Below, in pieces: positions 26,123 through 36,500 of a stretch of 64,000 nt of DNA. This stretch comes from Jiangella mangrovi (lineage in GTDB: Bacteria > Actinomycetota > Actinomycetes > Jiangellales > Jiangellaceae), in the NCBI RefSeq assembly GCF_014204975.1, contig NZ_JACHMM010000001.1, positions 1,674,001 through 1,738,000 of the forward strand. Direction: 5' to 3'. The translations under genes and the position numbers were made by a program. Below the pieces are notes generated by a model. The model made no database searches and had not been told where the DNA came from. It worked only from the letters and a program-made list of their open reading frames with translations. The first letter of the stretch is position 1, and each line of letters begins with the position of its first letter.

Positions 26123-26460
26123 CGGGCGGCGGCCTCTTCCTCTCGGAGCTCCTGCAGGAGTTCGCGCTGGCCGGCGAGGAGCTCGGTCAGGATGCGGCGG
26201 GCGGCGCGCAGCAGGTCGGCGACGTCGGGACCCGCCATGGCGTAGACCACCGTGGACCCTTCGCGGGCCGACGTGACGATGCCCGAGCGGCGCAGCACCG
26301 CCAGCTGCTGTGAGAGGTTCGACGGCTCGACGTCGATCTGCTCGAGCAGGTCGCGCACCGGCACCGGGCCGTCCTGGAGCAGCTCGAGCACCCGGATGCG
26401 GACCGGGTGGCCGAGCATGCGGAAGAACTCCGCCTTGGCGTGGTGCAGCGGGACCGGCAT
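26119..26460 (-). CDS. ArsR-family winged-helix repressor
   Basis: A 113-residue regulator. It has the wHTH core LGHPVRIRVLELLQDGPVPV and the recognition helix EPSNLSQQLAVLRRSGIV, then a wing (SAREGSTVVYA) and a C-terminal dimer helix. There is no Cys in the protein, so it cannot use the classic thiol metal site and must sense something else. It is encoded directly upstream of, and overlapping, the SulP gene, which it probably represses. A perfect palindrome lies 20 bases upstream of its start. Confidence 0.9.
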   Translation of the reverse strand: MPVPLHHAKAEFFRMLGHPVRIRVLELLQDGPVPVRDLLEQIDVEPSNLSQQLAVLRRSGIVTSAREGSTVVYAMAGPDVADLLRAARRILTELLAGQRELLQELREEEAAAR

Positions 26461-26479
26461 GAATCCATCATCTGCGAAA

Positions 26480-26495
26480 TTGAAGAATTCTTCAA
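26480..26495. promoter_or_regulatory. Operator-like palindrome of the ArsR-SulP operon
   Basis: TTGAAGAATTCTTCAA is a perfect 16-bp palindrome, 20 bases upstream of the ArsR start, in an otherwise GC-rich region. ArsR-family operators are typically AT-rich 12-2-12 palindromes with TTGAA/TTCAA ends, so this is a good candidate for autoregulation. Confidence 0.78.
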
Positions 26496-26587
26496 ACCGT
26501 GATCGATGGGCGTGATCGGATCGGAATGCCGAACGTCCAGCCGCTGTCGGTGGGGTCCGCTACGGTCTGAGCCACGAGGTGAGGCCG

Positions 26588-27106
26588 ATGACCGACGTCG
26601 ACGCCGTGGTGCCGCTCACGAGGGTCGAACCGCCGCTGCGGGCAGCCGAGAAGGACGCACTCGTGCTGCGCCTCGACTTCCTGCGCGAGACCGTGGTCAA
26701 CAAGGTGGCCGGGCTGTCCACCGAGCAGGCCACCACGGCCCCGGTGCCGCCCAGCACCCTCACCCCGGCCGGCATCGTCCGTCACCTCATGTGCGTCGAG
26801 CGGTGGTGGTTCGCGCTCGACTTCGCCGCCCTGCCCGACGTCCCCGACCCCTGGGGCGAGCACGACGCCGGCGGCTTCGACCTCGAGCCCGGCGAGACGC
26901 TCGCGTCCGTCGTGCGCACCTACCTCGCCGAGTGCGCGCGCTCCAACGAGGTCATCGCCGCCCACTCCCTCGACGACGTCGCGCGCAGCGAGGGCTTCGA
27001 CTTCGACCTGCGCTACGCCGTCGTCCACCTGATCGAGGAGACCGGGCGGCACTGCGGCCACCTCGACCTCCTCCGCCAAGCCATCGACGGCGCCGTCGGC
27101 GAGTGA
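26588..27106 (+). CDS. DinB-like/DUF664 family protein
   Basis: A 172-residue four-helix-bundle protein of the DinB/mycothiol-transferase superfamily. The metal-binding His triad pattern is seen as GIVRHLMCVERWW in the first half and HLIEETGRHCGHLDLLR near the C-terminus. Members include mycothiol- and bacillithiol-dependent transferases and isomerases, which would fit an actinomycete. GAGGTGAGG precedes the ATG; a GTG nine bases earlier is an alternative start. It ends 7 bases before the convergent Fic gene. Confidence 0.87.
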   Translation: MTDVDAVVPLTRVEPPLRAAEKDALVLRLDFLRETVVNKVAGLSTEQATTAPVPPSTLTPAGIVRHLMCVERWWFALDFAALPDVPDPWGEHDAGGFDLEPGETLASVVRTYLAECARSNEVIAAHSLDDVARSEGFDFDLRYAVVHLIEETGRHCGHLDLLRQAIDGAVGE

Positions 27107-27113
27107 GCCGCCC

Positions 27114-28274
27114 TCAGTCGGCCCCCGCGCCGTCGAGGACGTCGAGAATGCCGCTGGCGATGAACAACCGCGGCCGGGCATGGCCGGCGAGTTCGACGAG
27201 GACACCCGCCTTGACCAGCTTCTCGATGTTCAGTGCTGCGGTCCGGTGGGTCACCCCCAGCACCTCCTGGGCACGGCCGATGGTCAGGCCCGGCACTCGG
27301 AACACCTCGTCGACCAGCAGACCGAGCAGCCCGGACGAGCCCACGGTGGCGACGCGGGCGCGGTAGTCATCGCGAAGGGCCTGCAGCCGAGCGGCCCGGC
27401 GGACCGCGTCACGTGCTTGCTCCTCGACGATCTCGAGGAAGAAGGCGAACCACGTCGGCCAGTCACCTTGTGTCGACACCTTCAGCAGGCCGTCGTAGTA
27501 ACGGTCCCGCCGTGGCTCGATGTACGCGGAGACATCCAGCACGGGGGCCGGCAGGATGCCCCACTCCACGAGCAGAAGGATCACGAGGAGTCGCCCGATG
27601 CGCCCGTTCCCGTCGAGGAACGGGTGGATCGCCTCGAACTGGTAGTGCACCGCCGCCAGGGTCAGCAGAGGCGGAAGTTCGTGATCCGCGTGCAGGTACT
27701 TCTCGAAGGCATCCAGAGCGGACCACATCTGTTCTGGTGGCGGCGGTACGTAGGCTGCGTCGGCGAGCAGCGAGCCGGACGCGCCGATCCAGTTCTGAGA
27801 CCGCCGGAAGTCACCGGGTGTGGCTGTACTCGCACCGCGCACGCCGTCGAACAGCAGCGCGTGAGCCTCCTTGAGCAACGGCAGGCTCACCGGGAATCGT
27901 CGCCCGGGCGCGATGAGATGGTCGAGTGCGGCCAGGTAGTTGAAGACCTCGCGGGCGTCGTCGGAGGCCGCACCCGTAGGTCGTTCCACCTCGAACAGGA
28001 CGAGGTCCGACAGTGAGGACCGGGTCCCTTCGATGCGGCTGGACAACACGGCCTCGCGGCGCATCATCGTCTGGGACAGCAATGCCGGGTTGGCGATGGT
28101 CCGAGCCATGCCGGCGAGTTCACCCAGAGCGCGGTCGGCGGAGGAGAGGCGGCGCGCCAGAGCGTGCGACAGTTCGACGGCAGGTGGCAGCGGCGGAGGA
28201 ACGAACGCGTTGTAGCCGCTCTTCGCACGCACCACATGAGCCCGCTGCGCGGCGCTGAAGCCGTCGAGCCGCAT
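27114..28274 (-). CDS. Fic-domain AMP-transferase with C-terminal winged helix
   Basis: A 386-residue Fic protein. The catalytic motif HPFLDGNGRIGR (H217) is intact, so it should transfer AMP or another nucleotide part onto a protein hydroxyl. An N-terminal inhibitory helix SSRIEG (S78, E82) marks it as a class II Fic protein that can block its own ATP site. The last 60 residues form a winged helix (TIGRAQEVLGVTHRTAALNIEKLV), so it may bind DNA and regulate itself. Its promoter has an AT-rich palindrome. No antitoxin gene is seen next to it. Confidence 0.93.
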   Translation of the reverse strand: MRLDGFSAAQRAHVVRAKSGYNAFVPPPLPPAVELSHALARRLSSADRALGELAGMARTIANPALLSQTMMRREAVLSSRIEGTRSSLSDLVLFEVERPTGAASDDAREVFNYLAALDHLIAPGRRFPVSLPLLKEAHALLFDGVRGASTATPGDFRRSQNWIGASGSLLADAAYVPPPPEQMWSALDAFEKYLHADHELPPLLTLAAVHYQFEAIHPFLDGNGRIGRLLVILLLVEWGILPAPVLDVSAYIEPRRDRYYDGLLKVSTQGDWPTWFAFFLEIVEEQARDAVRRAARLQALRDDYRARVATVGSSGLLGLLVDEVFRVPGLTIGRAQEVLGVTHRTAALNIEKLVKAGVLVELAGHARPRLFIASGILDVLDGAGAD

Positions 28275-28303
28275 CGATACCTTCTTATCACTCGCCCGAG
28301 CTA

Positions 28304-28331
28304 ATGATACTTGTCGCTTGATAAGTATCAT
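28304..28331. promoter_or_regulatory. Palindromic AT-rich operator/promoter of the fic gene
   Basis: ATGATACTT (28304-28312) and AAGTATCAT (28323-28331) form a perfect 9-bp inverted repeat with a 10-base spacer. Partial repeats of the same TGATAAG/GTATC words occur at 28276-28290. The block lies 30 bases upstream of the fic ATG and is much richer in AT than its surroundings. Confidence 0.65.
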
Positions 28332-28354
28332 AGCCGGTTTTCGACTGAGCGCCC

Positions 28355-29092
28355 TCAGTCGGCGATGCGCAGGCGGATACGGCGGAAGCCGCGGCCCTTG
28401 TTCTCGACCTTGGCCACCTCGATGCGCCCGATCTGCTTCGTCGACGCGACATGGGTGCCGCCGTCGGCTTGCAGGTCCAACCCGACCACATCGACCAGGC
28501 GGATGTCCTCGAGGTCGGGCGGCAGCAGGTCGGTCGCCGTCTTGACGATGGGGCCGAGCGCGTAGGCCTCGGCGCGGGGCAGCACGCGGACCTGGATGGC
28601 GCGGTCGGCCGTCACCTCGGTGTTGAGCGCCGCGGTGAGGTCGTCCTTGAACCCGGCCGGCACCTCGGCGAGGTCGAAGTCGAGCCGGGCCACGCCCGGC
28701 TCCATGTTGCCGCCGGTCACCGGCACGCCGAAGTCGCGCGCCATGACGCCGCAGAGGACGTGCAGGCCCGAGTGGGTGCGCATGAGCAGGCTGCGCCGGT
28801 CGTCGTCGACGGCGCCGCGAACGACGGTGCCGGCCGGCGGCAGCGGGTCGTCGGGGTCGGGGACCAGCCAGAGGTCGTCGCGCGGGCGGACGCCGACGAT
28901 GCGGGTCTGGACGCCGCCCCAGATCAGGACGCCCTGGTCCGGCGGCTGGCCGCCGCCGCCCGGGTAGAAGGCGGAGCGGTCCAGCACCAGACCGTCCTCG
29001 GGATCGCTGGCCACAACCGTGCAGTCCCACTCGCGCAGCGTCTGGTCGTCGAGCTCGAGCCGGTGGGTACGGCCGTGATGGTCATGTCGCAC
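28355..29092 (-). CDS. AlaX-type alanyl-tRNA editing hydrolase
   Basis: A 245-residue stand-alone editing domain that removes serine or glycine wrongly attached to tRNA(Ala). It has the N-terminal beta-barrel (SAFYPGGGGQPPDQG), the zinc motif HSGLH near residue 120, and a second motif ADGGTHV, where most relatives have CGGTH; here the Cys is Asp. Otherwise the domain order is standard. The GTG at 29092 is the best start; no convincing ATG is in frame before the conserved part. It is 28 bases after the aldehyde dehydrogenase stop on the same strand. Confidence 0.86.
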   Translation of the reverse strand: MRHDHHGRTHRLELDDQTLREWDCTVVASDPEDGLVLDRSAFYPGGGGQPPDQGVLIWGGVQTRIVGVRPRDDLWLVPDPDDPLPPAGTVVRGAVDDDRRSLLMRTHSGLHVLCGVMARDFGVPVTGGNMEPGVARLDFDLAEVPAGFKDDLTAALNTEVTADRAIQVRVLPRAEAYALGPIVKTATDLLPPDLEDIRLVDVVGLDLQADGGTHVASTKQIGRIEVAKVENKGRGFRRIRLRIAD

Positions 29093-29120
29093 CTTCGCGA
29101 CCGTACTCCCGGCCCCGACG

Positions 29121-30587
29121 CTACGGAAGGCTGATCGCCACGTACTTGGTCTCGAGGAACTCCTCGATGCCCTGCACGCCGCCCTCGCGGCCGAAGCCGC
29201 TGGCCTTGACGCCACCGAAGGGGGCGGCGGGGTTCGAGACGATGCCGGCGTTCAGGCCGACCATGCCCACCTCGAGAGCCTCGCTCACCCGAAGAGCCCG
29301 CTGCAGGTCGCGGGTGAAGACGTACGCGACCAGGCCGTACTCGGTGGCGTTGGCCCGCGCCACCGCCTCGTCGTCCGACGAGAAGGTGGTGACGGGCGCG
29401 ACCGGGCCGAAGATCTCCTCGGTCAGCAGCCGGGCGTCGTCGGGGATCTGGGCGAGGACCGTGGGCTGGAAGAAGTAGCCGGTGTCGCCGACCCGGCCGC
29501 CGCCGGTGACGAGCTTCGCGCCGCGGTCGACGGCGTCGGCGAGCAGCTCCTCGACGGTGCCGCGCTGCTTCGCGCTGACCAGAGGACCGACGTCGACGCC
29601 GTCGTCGGTGCCGCGGCCGACCGTCAGCGCGCCCATGCGCTCGGCCAGCCGCGACGTGAACTCGTCCGCCACCGACTCGTGGACGTGGAAGCGGTTGGCC
29701 GCCGTGCACGCCTCGCCGACGTTGCGCATCTTGGCGAGCATGGCGCCGTCGACGGCGGCGTCGAGGTCGGCGTCCTCGAACACCAGGAACGGCGCGTTGC
29801 CGCCCAGCTCCATGCTGACCCGGAGCACCTGCTCGGCGGACTGCTCGATGAGCCGGCGCCCGACGCCGGTGGAGCCGGTGAAGGAGAGCTTGCGCAGCCG
29901 CGGGTCGCGGATGATCGGCTCGGAGACCTCGCCGCTGGCGGTGGTCGGGATGACGTTGAGGACGCCGTCGGGCAGGCCGGCCTCGCGCAGGATCTGCGCC
30001 AGCGCGAGCATCGAGAGCGGCGTCTCGTGTGCCGGCTTCACGACCATGGTGCAGCCGGCCGCGATGGCCGGGGCGATCTTGCGGGTGCCCATGGCCATGG
30101 GGAAGTTCCACGGCGTGATGAAGAAGCACGGCCCGACCGGCTGCTTCAGGGTGAGCAGGCGGCTGCCGCCGGCCGGCGCCACCGAGTAGCCGCCGCTGAC
30201 GCGCACGGCCTCTTCGGAGAACCAGCGCAGGAACTCCGCGGCGTAGGTGACCTCGGCCTTGGACTCCTTGACCGCCTTGCCCATCTCGAGCGTCATCACC
30301 AGCGCGAGGTCGTCCGCGCGCTCCGTGACCAGCTCGAACGCCCGGCGCAGCAGCTCGCCGCGCTCGCGCGGCGGGGTGGCCGCCCACGAGGCCTGCGCCC
30401 CGGCCGCCGCCGCCAGCGCCGCCTGCCCGTCCTCGACGGTGGCGTCGGCGACGGTGGCCACGACCTCGCCCGTGGACGGGTCCTCGACGTCGAACCTCGC
30501 GCCGGAGGCGGCGGCCCGCCACTGGCCGCCGATCAGCAGGTCGGTCGGCACCCCGGAGACCACTGCACGCTCATTGTCCGCACTCAT
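29121..30587 (-). CDS. Succinate-semialdehyde dehydrogenase-type aldehyde dehydrogenase
   Basis: A 488-residue NAD(P)+-dependent aldehyde dehydrogenase most like GabD. Motifs: ITPWNFPMAMGTRKIAPA, KPAHETPLS, FTGSTGVGRRL for cofactor binding, MELGGNAPFLVF with the general-base Glu and EACTAANRF with the catalytic Cys. Substrate is probably succinate semialdehyde or a similar short semialdehyde. Its ATG overlaps the stop of the very long protease gene (ATGA at 30584-30587), an unexpected coupling between unrelated products. Confidence 0.92.
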   Translation of the reverse strand: MSADNERAVVSGVPTDLLIGGQWRAAASGARFDVEDPSTGEVVATVADATVEDGQAALAAAAGAQASWAATPPRERGELLRRAFELVTERADDLALVMTLEMGKAVKESKAEVTYAAEFLRWFSEEAVRVSGGYSVAPAGGSRLLTLKQPVGPCFFITPWNFPMAMGTRKIAPAIAAGCTMVVKPAHETPLSMLALAQILREAGLPDGVLNVIPTTASGEVSEPIIRDPRLRKLSFTGSTGVGRRLIEQSAEQVLRVSMELGGNAPFLVFEDADLDAAVDGAMLAKMRNVGEACTAANRFHVHESVADEFTSRLAERMGALTVGRGTDDGVDVGPLVSAKQRGTVEELLADAVDRGAKLVTGGGRVGDTGYFFQPTVLAQIPDDARLLTEEIFGPVAPVTTFSSDDEAVARANATEYGLVAYVFTRDLQRALRVSEALEVGMVGLNAGIVSNPAAPFGGVKASGFGREGGVQGIEEFLETKYVAISLP

Positions 30588-33500
30588 GGATCCATTCCTA
30601 CCCCCGCGGGCCATGCCATGTCGCGACCCGTCCCGGGGATCGACACGGCGGGACCGGGGACGACGAGCTGCAGTCCGGACACGGAGACCTCGGCGCTCAG
30701 CGTGTAGGTGCCGCCGGCCAGCCCGGACAGCACGTGCAGGTAGCGCACGGCGGCCCAGCGCAGGTCGTGCTGGCCGACCTCGGTGCCGGTCGCGTCGCGG
30801 ACGACGAGAACAGCGGTCTCGGCGGGCGCTCCCGGTGCGGACGGGCCCTCGAAGTCGAGCGTGACGGGGCGCACCCGGCCGGAGCCGGTGACGCTCCACT
30901 GCGGCTCCCATCGCTCGACGGCGACCGCTTCCGTCGCGGCCGACTCGCCCGCGGAGTTGGCGGCGACGGCGGTGAGCTCGTTCCCGCCGACGGCGACCGG
31001 TGCGGCGACGCTCCAGGTGCCGTCCGGCGCCGTCCGCGCGGTCGCCACCGCCGAGCCGCCGGCCAGCACCGTCACCGTCGACGGCCAGTCCGCCGTGCCG
31101 GTCGCCGCGACGGTGCCGCTCACGGTGACCGCGGGCGCCTCCAGCGTCGGAACCGACGGCGCCGTCAGAGAAGCGTCGCGGGCCCAGTCGACGGCGTTGA
31201 GCAACAGCCGCTCGCCCTCGCCGGTCCAGCCCAGCCCGGGACCGACCGCGCCGGTCACCGCGCTCGCGGACAGCACGACCTCGACGCTGCCGCCGGTGCG
31301 CCAGTCGTACCCGGCCGCGATCCCCGTCGCCGGCGAGGACAGCATCGCCAGTGGCCGGCCCACGTACGACGCCAGCGCGCTGTAGTAGCCGCCGTCGGTG
31401 ATGAGGGTCGCCGGGTCCGGCAGACCCGCGAACAGCGAGTGCGACGGGTCGAAGCCGGTGATCGTCACCGGTCCGTCGCCGTAGCCCTGGGCCCCGACGG
31501 CGACCCGGTCGGTGTACGCCTCGAGCAGGCGGACGCCGCCCTGGTCCACGCCCCAGGTGCCGGTGAAGACCAGGCTCGCCTCGGCGGCGTCGGCCGCGGT
31601 GAGCACGCCCTCGAACGTCGCGCGGTCCGGCTCGCCGCCGTTGACCACGACCACCTCGTAGGCGTCCAGGCTCCCAGCCGCGACGGTCCAATCCAGCGGT
31701 GCGGCGGCGACCCCGGAGTCGCGCAGGAACGCCGTCACGGCTCCACCCACGTCGCCGAGCACACCGACGTCCAGCGGCTCCAGCGTCACGTCCAGCGTGG
31801 CCGTGGCGTCCGCCGTCACGACCACCGACGCCGTCGCCGGCAGGTGGCCGGCGGCGGTCACGGTGACGGCGTACGAGCCCTCGAGCAGGCCGTTCGCCAC
31901 GTACGCGCCGGACGCATCGGCGGTCGCGGTCCAGCCGTCCGGCCCGGTGCCGGTGACGACGGCGCCGGCCACCGGCTCGCCGCCCGCCGACGTGACGGTG
32001 CCGGCCACGCTCCCTCGCGGCAGCGGCGTCAGCGCGACGTCCAGCGTCACCGTCCCCGAGGCCGGGACCTCGACGGTCCGCGTCGCCGGAGCGAACCCGA
32101 ACGCCTCGACCCGGATCGTGTGCGCGCCGGCCGCCAGCCCCAGCACGTAGGCGCCGTCGGCCCCGGTGGTCGCCGACACCGCCGCCTCGACGGCCGTCAC
32201 GGTGGCGCCGTCGAGCGGTGACCCGTCCGCCGTCACGACCCCCGCGACCTGCGCCTGCCGGGCCTCGGTCGCCCACGCGACGGCGTTGAGGTAGATCCGT
32301 GCCGCGTCGGACGTCCAGCGGTCGCCGGGCCGGCCGTACGAGCTGGCCGCCAGCCCGCCGAGCAGGATCTCGACGCTGGTCCCCGACGTGAACCGGTAGC
32401 CGATGCCGTCGCCGAGGCCCATCCCGTCCGTCCCGGACCGCAGGGTTCCCACCGTCGTGCCGCTGTAGCCGGAGTAGGTCAGGTACTGCTGGTTGCCGCC
32501 GGGGTTGACCAGCAGCGGGATCGGCTCGCCGACGGGGTGCCCGGCGAAGATCGGATGCTCGGCCGTGGGGACGACCTCGACCGTCTCGGGTACGAAGTCG
32601 TACTCGACGGCGGCCGGGTCGCCGCGCAGGGCCGACAGCGCGCCGACGGCGTACCCGCCCCACTGGCCGGCGTGGACGACGGAGACGCCCGCGGCCGCCG
32701 CGGCGTCGACGACCTGCCCGAACGCGGCCCGCTCCGAGGTCAGGATCGTGCCGTTGAACACGACCAGCCGGAAGTCGCCGACCCGTTCCGCGAGGCCGGC
32801 CAGCTGCGCCCCGCTGACCTGCTCGACGGCGTAGCCCTCGCCCTGCAGCAGCCCGGTGATCGACGACGACAGGTCCTTGACGACGGCAACCGGCAGCGAC
32901 GCGCGCAGCCGGACGTCGGCGTCCACCGTCCCGCCGCCCGGCACGGCCACGGACCGCTCGAACGCCTGGAAGCCCGCGGCCGTCACGCGCAGCGTCCACC
33001 CGTCGGCCGGCACCGACCCGATCGAGAACGAGCCGTCCGCGCCCGTCGTCGTCGACAACGGCGTGCCGAGCAGCTCGACCCGCGCACCGCCGACCGCGGC
33101 GCCGTCGGGACCCGTGACCGTTCCCGCGACGGTGCCCATCGGCCGGGTCGCGAGCTGGATCGGCCGGGTGAGCACCTGGCCGGCGGCAACGGTGACCGGC
33201 ACATCCGCCGTCACGTGCCCGAAGCTCTCCGCCCGCAGCGTCCACGTGCCGGGCGGCAGCGGGACGACGAAGCTGCCGTCGCCGGGCCGCGCCGGCACCG
33301 TCGCACCCGTCTCGGCGACGGTGACCGAGCCGGTCAGCGCCGTGCCGCCGGTGTCGGTGAGGGTGCCGCGGACCTCGGCGCCGACGCGGTCGGTGTCCAG
33401 CGCGTAGCCGAGCGCGTTGCGCAGCAACCGCTCCGCCTCCGGCGACCAGCTCAGCCCGGGCTGTGCGCCGTACGCCGGGTAGCCATAAGTGCTCACGGAC

Positions 33501-36500
33501 AGCGTCCCGAGCAGCACGTCGACGGCGCGGGCGCCACGGTGCCGGACGCCGGCCAGGCCGCGCTCGGTACCGCCGTCCGAGCGCACCGTCGCCACCGTCG
33601 TGCCGCTGAACTCCTCGAACCAGGAGTACTCGGCGTCGTCCTCGACCAGCGGGAACGTCGCCGGCAGGCCGGCCAGCAGCGGGTGCTCCGGCTGGGCGGC
33701 GGACGCCGTGACGGCGCCGTCGTTGCGGGTCTCGCCGGCCACGCCGGGGTCGCCGCCGTAGTCGGACAGGTAGCGGAACGAGCCGCGGCCGAACTGGTCC
33801 AGCCAGATCGCCGGAACGCTGGCGCGGTTCAGCGCGTCGTCGAACGCGGCGTGGCCCGCGGCGCCGGGGTCGAACCCGGACGACGAGCCGAGGTTGGCGA
33901 CGACGAGGTCGAGGTCGCCGACGGCGGCGGTGTCGGCCCAGGTCAGCGGCTGTGGCGTGTAGCCCCAGTGCTGCAGGTACCCGGCGAGGCGCCCCTGGTG
34001 GTCGTCCAGGACGCCGACCGTGGGCGAGGACCGCAGCTCGACGTCGGCGCCGGTCTCCGCGCCGATCGTGATCGACACCGGGACCCGGGTGCGCACGTGC
34101 CCGTCGGCGACCACCTCGAGCTCGTAGTCGCCCGGCTCGACCAGCCCGAGCGCATAGGTGCCGTCCTCGGCGGTCGTGGCGGTCAGCGGGGTGCCGAGCA
34201 GCGCGACCGTCGCGCCGGCGATCGGCTCGCCCAGGGCGGACGGCCCGCTGATCTCCGCCTCGCCGGTGATCCGGCCGCGGACGGTCCCGGTGTCGGCCGG
34301 GGTCAGCTCGGCGTCGAGCCTGGTGACGCCGTTGCGGGTGACGGTGACGCCGTGCTCGACGGTCTTGTAGCCGAACGCGCTGATCCGCAGCGTGTACTCG
34401 CCGGCCTCGAGCGGGACGACGTACGCGCCGGTCTCGTCGGCCGACACGGAGCGGCCGGTCTCGACGACCTCGACGTCGGCAGGCACGCGGACGCCGTCGG
34501 CGCCGGTGACCGTGCCCTCGACGCTGCCCAGCCCGGGCGCGGCGGCCCAGCGGACGGCGTTGAGGTAGAGCGCGCGGCCGTCGTCGGTCCAGTCCTCGGC
34601 CGGGTGCTGCAGCAGCGTCGCGGCCAGGCCCGAGAGCAGCAGGTGGACGCTGCCGGGCGTGCGTGCGGTGTAGGCCGCGCCGACGCCGCGGTCGCCACCC
34701 TCCTCGGTGACGGTGTGCGCCAGCGGGACGCCGGAGTAGCCGACGATCCCGGTGCTGTACCGGTCGGCGAGCAGGATCTCCGGCTGGCCGGACAAGCCGG
34801 CGAACAGCGGGTGGTCCGGCCGCGTCGGCGCCAGCGAGACGATGCCCTCGCCGCTGACCGGCGTCGTGCCGGCCGGGTCGCCGAGATACTTGCGTAGCAG
34901 CCGCACGCCACCGTCGGAGCTGAACCGGTCGTCCGGGAAGATGCCGCTGACCTGCGCGGCGTCCATCGCGTCGAGGAATCCTTCGAACGCGTCGGCACCC
35001 GGGTCCGGCGGGTCGTTGAAGACGATGACGTCGAACTCGCCGACGCGGGTGACGTCGGTGAACGCGATCGGCTCGGCGGCGATCTCCGCACCCGTCAGCA
35101 GGGCGACGATGCCGTCGCTCGCGTAGTCGCCGATGACTCCGACCCGCGGCGCCGGCTCCAGCTCGACGTCCGCGACGGCCTCCTGACCGGCGACGACGGT
35201 GACCGCTGCGGTCGCGGAGAAGTGGCCGCCGGCCGACACCCGCAACTCGTACGTCCCGCCGGGGACGTCGGCCAGCGCGTAGGCGCCGGTCGCGTCGGTC
35301 GTGGCGGTCAGCTCGGTCCCGGAGAGCGCGACCAGCGCGCCCGCGACCGGGGCGCCGTCGCGGCCGCTGGTGACGGTGCCGCTGACCGCGCCGAGGCCGG
35401 AGCTCGTGAGGGTCGCGTCGGCGGTGAGCTCACCGCCCGCGGTGACCGTGACGGCCTGTTCGACCGGCGTGCTGCCGGGCCGGGCGAACCGCAGCGTGTG
35501 GTCGCCGGGCTCGAGCAGCAGCCGGTAGCGGCCGTCGGCGCCGGTGGTGGCGCTCTGCGCACCCGCCTGGACGGTGGCTCCCGCGAGCGGCTGGCCGGTC
35601 TCGTCCACGACCGTGCCCGCGACCGCGCCGAACTCCGCGTCTGCCGCGTAGCGCACGGCGTTGTCGAGGACGGCGAACGCCGGCGCGAGCCAGTCGGTGT
35701 CCGGGACGCCCCAACTGGCGGCCGCCGCCAGCGAGCCGAGCAGCACGTGCGCGCTGCCGGTGCCGCGCGGCGCGTAGCCGATGCCGCTGCCCGCCGCGCC
35801 GGTCTCGTCGGTGTGCAGCTCGGCGACGGTGACGCCGGAGTAGCCCGTGAACGCCGACCAGGCCGAGCCCGGCGTCAGGATCTCGGTCCGTTCGCCCGGC
35901 GACAGGCCCGCGGTCAGCGGGTGCTCCGCGGTCGCGACCAGCGAGATCCGGCCGGCGCTGCCGAGGTCGCCGGGCGCGGCCTGCGGGTCGCCGGTGTAGT
36001 CGACGAGGTGGTTGATCGCACCCCAGCCCAGCGACCACTGGTCCAGCCAGACGACGCTGGTCCCGGCCGCGTCGGTGGCGGCGAGGAACGCGTCGAACGC
36101 CTCCTGGCCGGGCTCGGTGCCGTCGGCGCCGTTGGCCACGACGACCTCGAAGTCGCCCGGCCGCGCGGCGACGTCAGCGTAGTCGGTGGCCTGCGCGGCG
36201 TAGCCGAGGTCCTCGAGGACGGCCAGGATGCGGCCGCGGTCGTCACCGACGACGGCGACCTCGTACCGGGTGAGGGTCAGCTGGACGTCCGCCGTCTCGC
36301 CGGCGGTGACGGTGATCCGCTCACGCAGCGGGGCGTAGCCGGTCAGCTCCGCCTCGACGGTGTAGGTGCCGGCGGCGACGTCGCCGAAGCCGAAGCTGCC
36401 GCCGCCGTCCGTGGTGACGGGGTCGAGCGGGGTGCCGGCCAGGGTGACGGCGACGCCGTCGAGCGGATCGCCGGCCGCGTCGCGGACGGTGCCGGTGACG

